DNA of 64,000 bases. It comes from Gemmatimonadota bacterium. GTDB taxonomy: Bacteria > JAAXHH01. Of the stretch, positions 24,510 through 32,496 are shown in pieces. The stretch is from NCBI GenBank assembly GCA_009837395.1, contig VXTP01000043.1, forward strand, positions 542,909-606,908. The letters run 5' to 3'. The notes beneath the pieces are model-generated. The model was not told the DNA's origin. It did not search any database and worked only from the letters and a program-made list of their open reading frames with translations. Position numbers and translations under genes: made by a program. Position 1 is the first letter of the stretch; each line of letters starts with the position of its first letter.

Positions 24510-25265
24510 ATGCGAGGAAACAGGGTGCTGGAAAAACTGCGGGCCGGCGAAGTCGCCCACGTGGTCGGCGGCCACAGCCACACGGCGAATTCCATCGATT
24601 TCATGGGGCAGTTCGGATTCGACGGCTACTGGATCGAGGGAGAACACGGGGACATCACCTTCGACCGGATCGGAGACGTATCCCGGGCATGCGACCTGTG
24701 GAACATGGCGTCGGTGATGCGGGTGCACGCCAACGAAACCGGGTTGATCGGCCGCACGCTGGACTGCGGCGTCAGCGGGTTGGTCGTCCCCCACGTGAGC
24801 AGCGCCGAGGCGGCGGAACGCGTCGTGCGCGCCAGCCGGTTCGCGCCGGCGGGCATGCGGGGCATGTACTTCAACCGGCGGGGTTACGGCACCGAGAACA
24901 GCGAATTCATCGCGCAGGTAAACGATGAGATCCTGGTCATCGTCCTCATCGAAGAAATCGAGGCCGTGGAGAATCTGGACGAGATCCTCGCCGTGGACCA
25001 CATCGACGTGTTCTTCGTCGCCCCGGGCGATCTGGCCCAGACCATGGGCTATCCGGGAGAGATGTACCGCCCCGAGGTGAAGAAGGTGGTATCCGATACC
25101 CTGGCGCGGATTGTCGCAGCCGGCCGGAACGCGGGGTCGCTCGTAGGCGACGAGACGTTCGAAGCGCACGCCGAAATCGGCGTCCGGTTCTTCTTCACCG
25201 TGTACGACCACTGGCTCCGGGCCGGCGCCAAAGCCTACTGGGACAGGGTCGCGGCGTTGAAGTAA
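24510..25265 (+). CDS. HpcH/HpaI aldolase family protein
   Basis: 251 aa from ATG 24510, nine bases after AAGGAGA; the ATG at 24501 touches that site and is less likely. Class II TIM-barrel aldolase: IEGEHGDITF carries the metal-binding Glu-type residues, VVPHVSSAEA the phosphate/pyruvate loop, VLIEEIEAVENLDEIL the second Glu and FVAPGDLAQTMG the Asp. Members cleave 2-keto-3-deoxy-glucarate, -rhamnonate or 4-hydroxy-2-oxo acids to pyruvate or tartronate semialdehyde plus an aldehyde. It could take the product of the rhamnonate-dehydratase-like enzyme at 14447, which is inference. The stop codon is part of a duplicated 17-bp segment. Confidence 0.88.
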   Translation: MRGNRVLEKLRAGEVAHVVGGHSHTANSIDFMGQFGFDGYWIEGEHGDITFDRIGDVSRACDLWNMASVMRVHANETGLIGRTLDCGVSGLVVPHVSSAEAAERVVRASRFAPAGMRGMYFNRRGYGTENSEFIAQVNDEILVIVLIEEIEAVENLDEILAVDHIDVFFVAPGDLAQTMGYPGEMYRPEVKKVVSDTLARIVAAGRNAGSLVGDETFEAHAEIGVRFFFTVYDHWLRAGAKAYWDRVAALK

Positions 25266-25294
25266 CCGCGAGCCGAATGAAGTAACCGCGGGCC
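25258..25294 (+). repeat. 17-bp direct repeat spanning the aldolase stop codon
   Basis: TGAAGTAACCGCGAGCC (25258-25274) and TGAAGTAACCGCGGGCC (25278-25294), three bases apart; the first includes the TAA stop. Confidence 0.85.
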
Positions 25295-25332
25295 GCGCCG
25301 ACAACCGGGCCGCGCTGTCACCCGATCAGCGG

Positions 25333-25396
25333 TCACCCGCCCGGCGATCACTTGTCCGGCGATCACCCGCCCGGCGATCACTTGTCCGGCGATCAC
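25333..25396 (+). repeat. 30-bp tandem repeat between convergent genes
   Basis: Two perfect 30-bp units (25333-25362, 25363-25392) plus a start of a third; each unit is itself two related 15-mers containing CCGGCGATCAC. The array reaches the last codons of the next gene. Confidence 0.88.
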
Positions 25397-26340
25397 CCTA
25401 CCCGCTGTCCCACGCCTTCGGCTTTCGCCCGCTCATAGACGACCGCGGCCACGGCCACGTCCTCCACGGCCAGGCCCTGGGACTCGAATAGCGTAATGTC
25501 GGCGGGTTCGATACGCCCCTGCACATGGCCGGCGACCACATCGGCCAGCTCGTGTATGCGGTCCCAGTGGAGGATCCCCTTTTCTACCGGTTCGAGCAAG
25601 TCTCCGCACTCCACCTTCGCCTGCTCCCTGGAATCGACGGCCACCACCCGGGCCCGCCGGACTGTCTCCGCGTCGATCTCGCTGCGAACGAGCGCGTTGG
25701 AACCGGCGGCGTTCACGTGGGTGCCGGGCGCCAGCCACGCGCCTTCCAGCACAGGCTTCGCCGAACTGGTGATCGTGATGACCACATCCGCTTCCTCCAC
25801 GCAGGCACGGGCCGAATCCACCGGCTGTACCCGCACCCCGAGTACCTTGCTCATCTCGCGGCAATAGGTCTCCCGTCGCGTCCGATCCCGCCCGAATGCC
25901 TTAACGGAATTCACCGCGCGTACGCCGCAGACCGCCGCGAGCTGACTTCGGGCCTGCCATCCCGTACCGATGACGCCTACACTTACCGCGTCTTCCCGGG
26001 CCATGTACTTCGTCGCCACGCCGCTTGCCGCGCCTGTTCGCATCTGACCGAGGAGGTCGGCCTCGATCGCGGCCAGCGGTTCCCCGGTGTCCTCCCGGAA
26101 GAGCAACACGACGAACTTCGCACCGTAGCGCGTGGTCGTATAGGCTTTCAACCCGGTTAGATTCAACGCCGGAATCCCCCCGGACATGACGTGGAGCGTA
26201 TGGCCCGGCAGCCGGACCCTGGAACGGGGGATGTTTACCGCATTCCCCGTTCCGAGCCCGCTGAAGGCCTGTTCGACCGCGCGCAGCGCGTCGTCCATGG
26301 ACAGCAAGCGGCCAACCTGGTCTTCGTTGATGAACAGCAT
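25393..26340 (-). CDS. Ornithine cyclodeaminase/mu-crystallin family protein
   Basis: 315 aa from ATG 26340 (CGGAG nine bases upstream); the frame runs on to 26463 through a repeat array that is leader, not coding. The substrate domain contains MSGGIPALNLTGLKAYT (Lys), DLLGQMRTGAASGVATKYM (Arg) and the NAD Rossmann motif GVIGTGWQARSQL near residue 122. Members include ornithine cyclodeaminase, alanine dehydrogenase, ketimine and N-methyl-amino-acid reductases. The divergent MFS gene shares the regulatory region. Confidence 0.9.
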   Translation of the reverse strand: MLFINEDQVGRLLSMDDALRAVEQAFSGLGTGNAVNIPRSRVRLPGHTLHVMSGGIPALNLTGLKAYTTTRYGAKFVVLLFREDTGEPLAAIEADLLGQMRTGAASGVATKYMAREDAVSVGVIGTGWQARSQLAAVCGVRAVNSVKAFGRDRTRRETYCREMSKVLGVRVQPVDSARACVEEADVVITITSSAKPVLEGAWLAPGTHVNAAGSNALVRSEIDAETVRRARVVAVDSREQAKVECGDLLEPVEKGILHWDRIHELADVVAGHVQGRIEPADITLFESQGLAVEDVAVAAVVYERAKAEGVGQRVG

Positions 26341-26368
26341 TTCTTGTACTCCGTTCGGATGAATGCGA

Positions 26369-26427
26369 GCCGGCGCCCGGAAGTCGGCGCCAGGAAGCCG
26401 GCGCCCGGAAGCCAACGCCAGGAAGCC
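26369..26427 (+). repeat. 14-bp tandem repeat in the ornithine-cyclodeaminase-like leader
   Basis: Four 14-bp units from 26369 to 26424, alternating GCCGGCGCCCGGAA and close variants, plus GCC. They lie between the promoter and the ATG, so they would be transcribed as 5' leader. Confidence 0.88.
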
Positions 26428-26457
26428 ATGATATCCGGTATGTCGACGAGGTGTCAA
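26428..26457 (-). promoter_or_regulatory. Promoter of the ornithine-cyclodeaminase-like gene
   Basis: Minus strand: TTGACA (26457-26452), 18-bp spacer, TATCAT (26433-26428). The predicted ~80-base leader contains the 14-bp repeat array. Confidence 0.65.
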
Positions 26458-26513
26458 GACCAATGTCCCGGCGGCGGTTCACGGGCCGCGTGCCCGGATG
26501 GATCCCGTCCGCC

Positions 26514-26541
26514 TTGACAGCCACTGACCGCATGGTATCTT
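26514..26541 (+). promoter_or_regulatory. Promoter of the MFS gene (leaderless arrangement)
   Basis: TTGACA (26514-26519), 16-bp spacer, TATCTT (26536-26541). The ATG at 26552 is ten bases after the -10 box and has no ribosome-binding site. Confidence 0.6.
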
Positions 26542-26551
26542 CAGTTTCGTC

Positions 26552-27787
26552 ATGCCTTTGACCCTCCAGGCCGTACGAGACCGGTTTCCCGCACTCCAAT
26601 ACCGCGATTTCAAGCTGCTGTGGTCCGGCCAGGTCGTTTCACTCACCGGATCCCGCATGCAGCAGACCGCCGTGCTGTGGCACATGTATCAGTTGACCGA
26701 ATCCGCGTATGCCCTTGGCGCGATGGCGGTTATACGTCTCATACCTATCCTGGTCCTTTCTCCGCTGGCCGGAGTAATCGCAGACACCCACGACCGCCGG
26801 CGCGTGCTGCTCATCGCCCAATGCGGCCTCGCCCTGATCAGTACCACGCTGGCATGGATTACGTGGTCCAATCAGGATTCCGCCACGGCACTCTACGTGA
26901 TCACCGCCATCAGCGCGGGGATCGGATGTTTCAGCAGTCCGGCCAAGAACGCCATGGTGCCCAACCTCGTGGCCCGGCGGCATCTCGCCAACGCCATGAG
27001 CATCAATATCACCGCGTCCCACGTGGCCTCGGTGACCGGACCGGGCGTGGCCGGCCTGATCCTGGCCACGGGCTCCATCGCGACCGTCTACTGGATCAAC
27101 ACCGTTTCCTTTGCCTTCATGATCGTGCCGATCCTGATGATGCGCACCGTACACCGGAGCATCGGGAGCGTGACGCGGGTCAGCTTCGCCGCGGCCCTCG
27201 ACGGACTCAGGTTCATAAAGCGTTCGCCCATCATCCGTTCGGCAATGGTGCTGGATTTCACTGCCACCTTCTTCGCATCCGCCACCTCGCTGCTGCCCAT
27301 CTTCGCCACGGAAGTGCTGGGCGTGGGAGAACGAGGTTACGGCCTGCTTTCTGCGGCGCCGGCGATCGGCGCCGTGCTGACCGGTGCGCTCATGTCCACC
27401 TTCCCCGTGATCTCCGGCCAGGGACGGCTGCTTTTCAAGGCGGTGGGCTGCTACGCGCTGGCCACCGTGGTCTTCGGCATTTCATCCAGCTTCTGGCTCA
27501 CCTTCGCGGCGCTGCTGCTGACCGGCGCTTTCGACACGATCAGCATGGTGTTGCGCCATACTATCATGCAGCTGTCGACCCCGGACGAACTGCGCGGCCG
27601 CATGACCTCGGTTAACATGATGTTCGTCATGGGAGGACCGCGCCTCGGCGAGGCCGAAGCGGGACTGGTGGCGGGACTCGCCGGCGCGCCGTTCTCCGTT
27701 GTCACGGGCGGGATCGGCTGTCTGGCGGCCGTCGCCGTCATCGCCTGGCGGTCGCCCGCGCTGAGGCGGTACGACGGCCAGCGATAA
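26552..27787 (+). CDS. MFS transporter, MFS_3/EntS-like
   Basis: 411 aa, twelve predicted TM helices. FPALQYRDFKLLWSGQVVSLTGS at the N-terminus, GVIADTHDRRRVL in loop 2-3 (the MFS motif A equivalent) and the second-half SSFWLTFAALLLTGAFDTIS are typical of the group that includes enterobactin exporter EntS. Likely a drug or metabolite efflux protein in the inner membrane. It is divergent from the ornithine-cyclodeaminase-like gene and 22 bp upstream of the amidohydrolase. Confidence 0.9.
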   Translation: MPLTLQAVRDRFPALQYRDFKLLWSGQVVSLTGSRMQQTAVLWHMYQLTESAYALGAMAVIRLIPILVLSPLAGVIADTHDRRRVLLIAQCGLALISTTLAWITWSNQDSATALYVITAISAGIGCFSSPAKNAMVPNLVARRHLANAMSINITASHVASVTGPGVAGLILATGSIATVYWINTVSFAFMIVPILMMRTVHRSIGSVTRVSFAAALDGLRFIKRSPIIRSAMVLDFTATFFASATSLLPIFATEVLGVGERGYGLLSAAPAIGAVLTGALMSTFPVISGQGRLLFKAVGCYALATVVFGISSSFWLTFAALLLTGAFDTISMVLRHTIMQLSTPDELRGRMTSVNMMFVMGGPRLGEAEAGLVAGLAGAPFSVVTGGIGCLAAVAVIAWRSPALRRYDGQR

Positions 27788-27809
27788 CCCTGAACCAGGA
27801 GGAGGTTCC

Positions 27810-28661
27810 ATGATCTACGATGTGCATTCCCATGCGTGGAGGTATCCCGACCACTTCAACGACACCTTCCGGGAACAGGCCATTCGCATGCGGGGTTACG
27901 AACTGGACATGACGCCATCCTACGAAGGGTATCTGTCGTCGGCGCAGACCGCCGGACAGCCTGTGAAGACCGTGGTCTTCGGTGGCAAGGCGAGGCTGTC
28001 GGGGCTCTGGACGCCCGACCGCTACGTGGCGGAGTACTGCGCGGCGCACCCTGATCAGACGATTCCATTCATGTCGCTGGACCCCACCCAGGACGGCTGG
28101 AGAGAGGAAATGATCGAAGGCCGGGAGCACCTGGACATGCGGGGCATCAAGCTGCTGCCCATGTACGCCGGGTTCTATCCCCAGGCCTCCGAACTGGACG
28201 ACCTGTGGCGCTACGCCGCCCGGAACGGACTGCCCGTCCTGCTGCACACCGGCACAACGTTCGTGGACCAGGCGCCGCTGGACTGCACCCTGCCCCGGCA
28301 CCTGGACGCGGTCGCCATCCGGTTCCCCGAATGCAGGATCATCATGGCCCACCTCGGCCATCCCTACGAAGGCGAAACCGTGGCCGTCATCCGCAAGCAT
28401 CCCAACGTATTCGCCGACATATCCGCACTGCACTATCGTCCTTTCCAGTTTTATCACAGTCTCATGCTCGTCCAGGAATACGGGGTCTGGAACAAGCTCC
28501 TCTTCGGCACCGACTACCCGGTCACGACGGTGGACGACACGCTCCGCGACCTGCGCGGCCTGAACGCCATGCTCGAGGGCACGAGACTGCCCCGCCTGGA
28601 CGAAGAAGAAATGGAAGGGATGATTCACCGGGACGCGGTGGAGATACTGGGTATAGGCTGA
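27810..28661 (+). CDS. Amidohydrolase family 2 metal-dependent hydrolase
   Basis: 283 aa; AGGAGG lies just upstream of the ATG. TIM-barrel features: HSH (His6, His8) on strand 1, GIKLLPMYAGFYP, LLHTGTTF on strand 5, MAHLGHPY on strand 6 and FGTDYPVT with the catalytic Asp on strand 8. The family includes decarboxylases (ACMSD-like), 2-pyrone-4,6-dicarboxylate lactonase and sugar lactonases; a lactonase or decarboxylase role is likely. It ends one base before the end of the convergent binding-protein gene. Confidence 0.87.
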   Translation: MIYDVHSHAWRYPDHFNDTFREQAIRMRGYELDMTPSYEGYLSSAQTAGQPVKTVVFGGKARLSGLWTPDRYVAEYCAAHPDQTIPFMSLDPTQDGWREEMIEGREHLDMRGIKLLPMYAGFYPQASELDDLWRYAARNGLPVLLHTGTTFVDQAPLDCTLPRHLDAVAIRFPECRIIMAHLGHPYEGETVAVIRKHPNVFADISALHYRPFQFYHSLMLVQEYGVWNKLLFGTDYPVTTVDDTLRDLRGLNAMLEGTRLPRLDEEEMEGMIHRDAVEILGIG

Positions 28662-30479
28662 TTAACGCTCGCCAATCAGCCACTGCCAGAACCGGAAGGG
28701 TTCCGGTTCGTTCTTCGTGGGATCCTTCAATACGTCCTTCGTAATGTAGAGCTCGGTCTGCAGATTGGACATGAGCTCGCCCCGCCAGGCCCGGTAACCC
28801 CACTTGTTGGGCTCCAGGGCGTCTCCCCGGATGAAGGGCTTCCACATCTGGTTGATCCGGATGTACCACAGGAAAATCCCCCCGGCTTCATCGACGAGGA
28901 TACGCTCGGCGTCCCTGTACATCGCCATGCGCCCTTCGGGATCGCCCACCAGTTCGTTGGCCTGCCGCACGAGACCTTCGAAACGATCGTCGTGCCAGGC
29001 GTGGCGCCCATTGGAAAGCCAGATCGTCAGCAGGTTGCCCGCATCGATGTAGTCGTACTGGTAGGGGACCATGCCGAGGGTCAGTTCCCGTGCGCTCATG
29101 GCGTCCAGGTAGACCTTGCGCTCCACGTTCCGGACGCCCACGTCCAGCTCCAGGTGCTGATTCAGCATGGCCTGCACCGCCTCCGCGGCCGTCCGGATGT
29201 TGGCGGCTTCCCCGCGCAGCCAGATGTTTACCTCCGGAAAACCGCGGCCGCCGGGGTAGCCGGCTTCGGCAAGATAGCGTCGTGCCAGTTCGGGGTCGAA
29301 CCGTTGCAGCGGGGCCAGTTCCTCCGAGCTGGAACCCGGGAACCCGGGCGGCAGCATGGAGGAAGCAGGTATGCCCACGTCGCGCATGGCCGATTTCATG
29401 ATGGCGTCGACATCGATGGCATGGGCAAAGGCCTTGCGCACGCGGACGTCGTCGAAGGGCGGGTTATAGGTGTCCAGCATCAGGTAATACGTAGCGAAAT
29501 CCGTGTAGGCATTGAGTTGTTCGCGCAGGACCGGGTCCGCCTTGATCCGGTTGATCTCGGCCTGGTTGGTCAGGGGGACATAGTCCACCTCACCGGCTTC
29601 GTAGGCCGAAAGGAATTGGGGCGGTACGGCGAGGTTGTAGAGCCTGGCCACGACACGCTCCAGCATGGGCTTGATGGGGCCCCGGTAGTTGTGGTTGATA
29701 CCGAGTACGATACGGTCGCCCTTGATCCATTCGACCAGGCGGTAGGGTCCGCTGCCGAAATGGGTTTCCGGCCGCGTCGCCCATTCGGGGCCGTACTTGT
29801 CGAACAGGTGGGTCGGGGAAACCCAGCTCTTGGCGAGAAGGAGGGGAAGATAGGGCGTGGGACGTTCCGTGGTGAACGACACGGTGTGCTCGTCAAGCGC
29901 TTTGACGCCCAGGGAATCGAGGGGCTGCCGACCGCCGACGACGTCGGTCCAGTTCTTGATCGAGCGAAAGTACCATTCGAAGTCGAAGCCGGTCTCGGGA
30001 TTCGCCCAGCGGCGGAAGGTGGCCTCGTAGTCCCGGGCTGTCAGGGGATGGCCGTCCGCGAAGATCATTCCCTTCCGTATCCGGTAGGTCCAGGTCAGCC
30101 CGTCTTCAGACAGTTCCCAGGAAGTGGCGCCGGCCGGAAGCAAGTTGAAATCCCGGTCCACGCGGACGAGCGGCTCGGCCACCAGGCCCACGCCCCAGGC
30201 CTGCTTGTAGGTGGAGGTACCGCGGTCGAGGTAACGGTTGTCGGGAGAAAACTGGGTGAGGACCTGCAGTTCCGGCGGCGCCGCGTCAGGAGGCAGCGTC
30301 ACACCGAAGGAGTTGACATGCCGTGCTGTCCCGTCGGCTTCCTTCTGGCCGTCATCCGGCAGCGCGAGGACAGTAAGAGTGATGAGGACGAAAGACGCGA
30401 CGGCCAGGGGAACAAGGACCACCGGACGCATTCGCGCTGCGCTTCGCAGCCTGGCTGCGGATTGATCGAGTTTGAACAA
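28662..30479 (-). CDS. Extracellular solute-binding protein family 5 (peptide/nickel type), membrane-anchored
   Basis: About 605 aa from a TTG at 30479 that has GAGGGA eight bases upstream; ATG 30431 is the next choice, and ATG 30533 lies within the -10 box so cannot be used. A hydrophobic anchor (VVLVPLAVASFVLITLTVLAL) precedes the SBP_bac_5 fold: WELSEDGLTWTYRIRKGMIFADG, VSFTTERPTPYLP, GSGPYRLVEWIKGDRIVL and VRKAFAHAID are standard family segments. It should bind oligopeptides or similar ligands outside the inner membrane. No permease or ATPase genes are nearby, so it is an orphan component. Its promoter is at 30532-30560. Confidence 0.88.
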   Translation of the reverse strand: MFKLDQSAARLRSAARMRPVVLVPLAVASFVLITLTVLALPDDGQKEADGTARHVNSFGVTLPPDAAPPELQVLTQFSPDNRYLDRGTSTYKQAWGVGLVAEPLVRVDRDFNLLPAGATSWELSEDGLTWTYRIRKGMIFADGHPLTARDYEATFRRWANPETGFDFEWYFRSIKNWTDVVGGRQPLDSLGVKALDEHTVSFTTERPTPYLPLLLAKSWVSPTHLFDKYGPEWATRPETHFGSGPYRLVEWIKGDRIVLGINHNYRGPIKPMLERVVARLYNLAVPPQFLSAYEAGEVDYVPLTNQAEINRIKADPVLREQLNAYTDFATYYLMLDTYNPPFDDVRVRKAFAHAIDVDAIMKSAMRDVGIPASSMLPPGFPGSSSEELAPLQRFDPELARRYLAEAGYPGGRGFPEVNIWLRGEAANIRTAAEAVQAMLNQHLELDVGVRNVERKVYLDAMSARELTLGMVPYQYDYIDAGNLLTIWLSNGRHAWHDDRFEGLVRQANELVGDPEGRMAMYRDAERILVDEAGGIFLWYIRINQMWKPFIRGDALEPNKWGYRAWRGELMSNLQTELYITKDVLKDPTKNEPEPFRFWQWLIGER

Positions 30480-30531
30480 CTGCCGTGTCCCTCGGACGAC
30501 GGGTTGGATTTCGTAATGGAGTCGCTGGTGC

Positions 30532-30560
30532 ATCTTACGGAAACGGCGTGGGGCTGTCAA
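30532..30560 (-). promoter_or_regulatory. Promoter of the solute-binding-protein gene
   Basis: Minus strand: TTGACA (30560-30555), 17-bp spacer, TAAGAT (30537-30532): the same hexamers and spacing as the mscS promoter. The -10 box overlaps the first in-frame ATG. Confidence 0.6.
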
Positions 30561-30707
30561 CGTTTTCGTCCCGGAACGGCCACTATAAAACGGGTGACAC
30601 GAAGCGCCTGAGCGATTACTCTATACAGGATCCGAACAGAGGTAACCGTCTCCCGATTCGAGGGAACCCGGAGCCTGTACGGCGGAATTCACAGAAAGGA
30701 AAACAGC

Positions 30708-31727
30708 ATGCCAATCGCCACGAGACAACTGGGAACCACAGACGCCTACGTGACCGAACTGGGTTTCGGAAGCGCGCCGCTGGGAGACCTGTTCCAGCCC
30801 GTCACGGACGCGAAGTCGCGCGCCACGCTCCGTGCGGCCTGGAGGGCCGGAATCCGCTACTACGACACGTCGCCCTGGTACGGTTACGGCAAGAGCGAAT
30901 TGAGGCTGGGTGAGCTGCTGCGACAGAAAAGCCACGGTTCCTACGTGGTGTCCACCAAGGTCGGCCGCGTTTTCAAAGCGACGCGGGACCTTCAGCACTT
31001 CGATCAGGGTTTCTGGTGCGGAGGACTGCCCTTCGACCATGTCTACGATTACAGCTACGACGGGATCATGCGGTCCTACGAAGACAGCCTGATCCGCTTC
31101 GGGGTCCATCGCATCGACCTGCTGCTGATCCACGACCTCGACCCCTTCTACCACAACGAGCCGCAGATCCAGGCCTACCTGCACCAGCTGTTCACCAGCG
31201 GCTGGCGCGCACTGTCGGAACTCAAGGCCTCGGGCGACATCAAGGGCGTGGGCGCCGGCCTGAACAAGACCGGAATGATGCTGCGCTTCCTGGACCTGAT
31301 GCCCCTTGATTTCTTTATCGTCGCCATGCCTTACACGCTTCTGGACCAGGACGCGCTGGACCTGGAACTGCCCCGGTGCGTGGAGGACGGCATCGGCATC
31401 GTGATCGGCGCCGTCTTCGCCTCGGGCATCCTGGTCACGGGACCCACGGAGAATTCAACCTACGGTTACTATCCCGCGACGCCGGAAATCATGGAGAAAA
31501 CAGGCCGCATACAGGCCGTCTGCGAGCGGCACGGCGTGCCCCTCGCCGCAGCCGCCCTCCAGTTTCCGCTGTTTCACCCGGCGGTCGCGTCCGTGATTCC
31601 CGGCGCGATCAGACCCGAGTACGTCGAATCGAACCTGGCCCACTACCAGCATTCCATACCTGCCGACCTCTGGGCTGAACTCAAATCGGACGGGCTGATA
31701 CGCGACGACGCTCCGGTTCCGGGTTAG
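30708..31727 (+). CDS. Aldo/keto reductase, D-threo-aldose 1-dehydrogenase/L-fucose dehydrogenase-like
   Basis: 339 aa; AGAAAGGA is about eight bases before the ATG. AKR barrel with the catalytic tetrad in YYDTSPWYGYG (Asp, Tyr), VVSTKVGR (Lys) and LLIHDLD (His). The DTSPWYG and GRVF features and the long loop after it are those of D-threo-aldose 1-dehydrogenases, which oxidise L-fucose or D-arabinose to the lactone with NAD(P). It opens a co-directional run with TauE/SafE exporter, sulfatase and MFS transporter, which supports a role in sulfated deoxy-sugar use. Confidence 0.88.
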   Translation: MPIATRQLGTTDAYVTELGFGSAPLGDLFQPVTDAKSRATLRAAWRAGIRYYDTSPWYGYGKSELRLGELLRQKSHGSYVVSTKVGRVFKATRDLQHFDQGFWCGGLPFDHVYDYSYDGIMRSYEDSLIRFGVHRIDLLLIHDLDPFYHNEPQIQAYLHQLFTSGWRALSELKASGDIKGVGAGLNKTGMMLRFLDLMPLDFFIVAMPYTLLDQDALDLELPRCVEDGIGIVIGAVFASGILVTGPTENSTYGYYPATPEIMEKTGRIQAVCERHGVPLAAAALQFPLFHPAVASVIPGAIRPEYVESNLAHYQHSIPADLWAELKSDGLIRDDAPVPG

Positions 31728-31733
31728 GCGCCC

Positions 31734-32474
31734 ATGGAATTCGAACTCTGGCAGCTGTTCCTGCTCGCCGGCGTGGGCGTCCTTTCGGGTTTCCTGAACG
31801 TCATGGCGGGCGGGGGCTCGCTGCTGGCCCTCCCCGTGCTCATCTTCCTGGGCCTGCCCGGCAACGTGGCCAACGGTACCAACCGCGTGGCCATCGTCGC
31901 CCAGAACGTATCGGCCGTCACCAGCTTCTTCAAGCAGGGGTATGCGGATCTGCGCACCATGCTGACCCTCGCGCTCTGCGCCGTGCCGGGGGCGGCGTTG
32001 GGGGCGTACCTGGGGACCCAGGTCAGCGGCGAGCTCTTCAACCGGATCCTTGGCGGCCTGATGATCCTGCTGCTGATCCTCATGAGCAGGAAACAGCGTG
32101 ACGCGGAGGTTACCGAGCAGCCAAAGCGCCTCGTCCTGGGGCACATCCTGATGGTCGCGGTGGGGTTCTACGGCGGGTTCATCCAGGCCGGGGTCGGGTT
32201 CTTTCTCATGGCCGTGCTCTACCGGGTCGTCGGCCTGGACCTGATCCGCGTGAACGCATTCAAGGTATTCATCGTCGGCATCTACACCCTGGTGGCGCTG
32301 GCCATCTTCGCGGACAAGGGACAGGTGCTCTGGCTGCTCGGGGCCGCCCTGGCCGTGGGCACGACGGCCGGCGGATGGATCGGCGCGCATTTCACGGTCA
32401 AGCGGGGCGAGGGACTGATCCGCGTGGTCCTGAACGTGGTACTGGTCGTCATGGCGATCCGGCTCCTGCTCTGA
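31734..32474 (+). CDS. TauE/SafE (TSUP) family sulfite/anion exporter
   Basis: 246 aa with seven to eight TM helices. GVGVLSGFLNVMAGGGSLLALPVLIFLG (first repeat) and VAVGFYGGFIQAGVGFFLMAVLY (second repeat) are the paired signature halves of the former DUF81 family. Members move sulfite, sulfoacetate or other anions across the inner membrane. It starts six bases after the aldo/keto reductase and lies before the sulfatase, so it may export the sulfur anion released inside the cell; that link is inferred from position. Confidence 0.88.
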   Translation: MEFELWQLFLLAGVGVLSGFLNVMAGGGSLLALPVLIFLGLPGNVANGTNRVAIVAQNVSAVTSFFKQGYADLRTMLTLALCAVPGAALGAYLGTQVSGELFNRILGGLMILLLILMSRKQRDAEVTEQPKRLVLGHILMVAVGFYGGFIQAGVGFFLMAVLYRVVGLDLIRVNAFKVFIVGIYTLVALAIFADKGQVLWLLGAALAVGTTAGGWIGAHFTVKRGEGLIRVVLNVVLVVMAIRLLL

Positions 32475-32496
32475 CCCTATCGCAACGGAGTTCATC

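Noticed and set aside
25333..25396. CRISPR-like array
   Set aside because: Units are adjacent with no unique spacers and are only 30 bp; this is a simple tandem repeat.
30584..30627. TATAAA and TATACA boxes before the aldo/keto reductase gene
   Set aside because: No matching -35 element at 16-18 bp from either, so not listed as a promoter.
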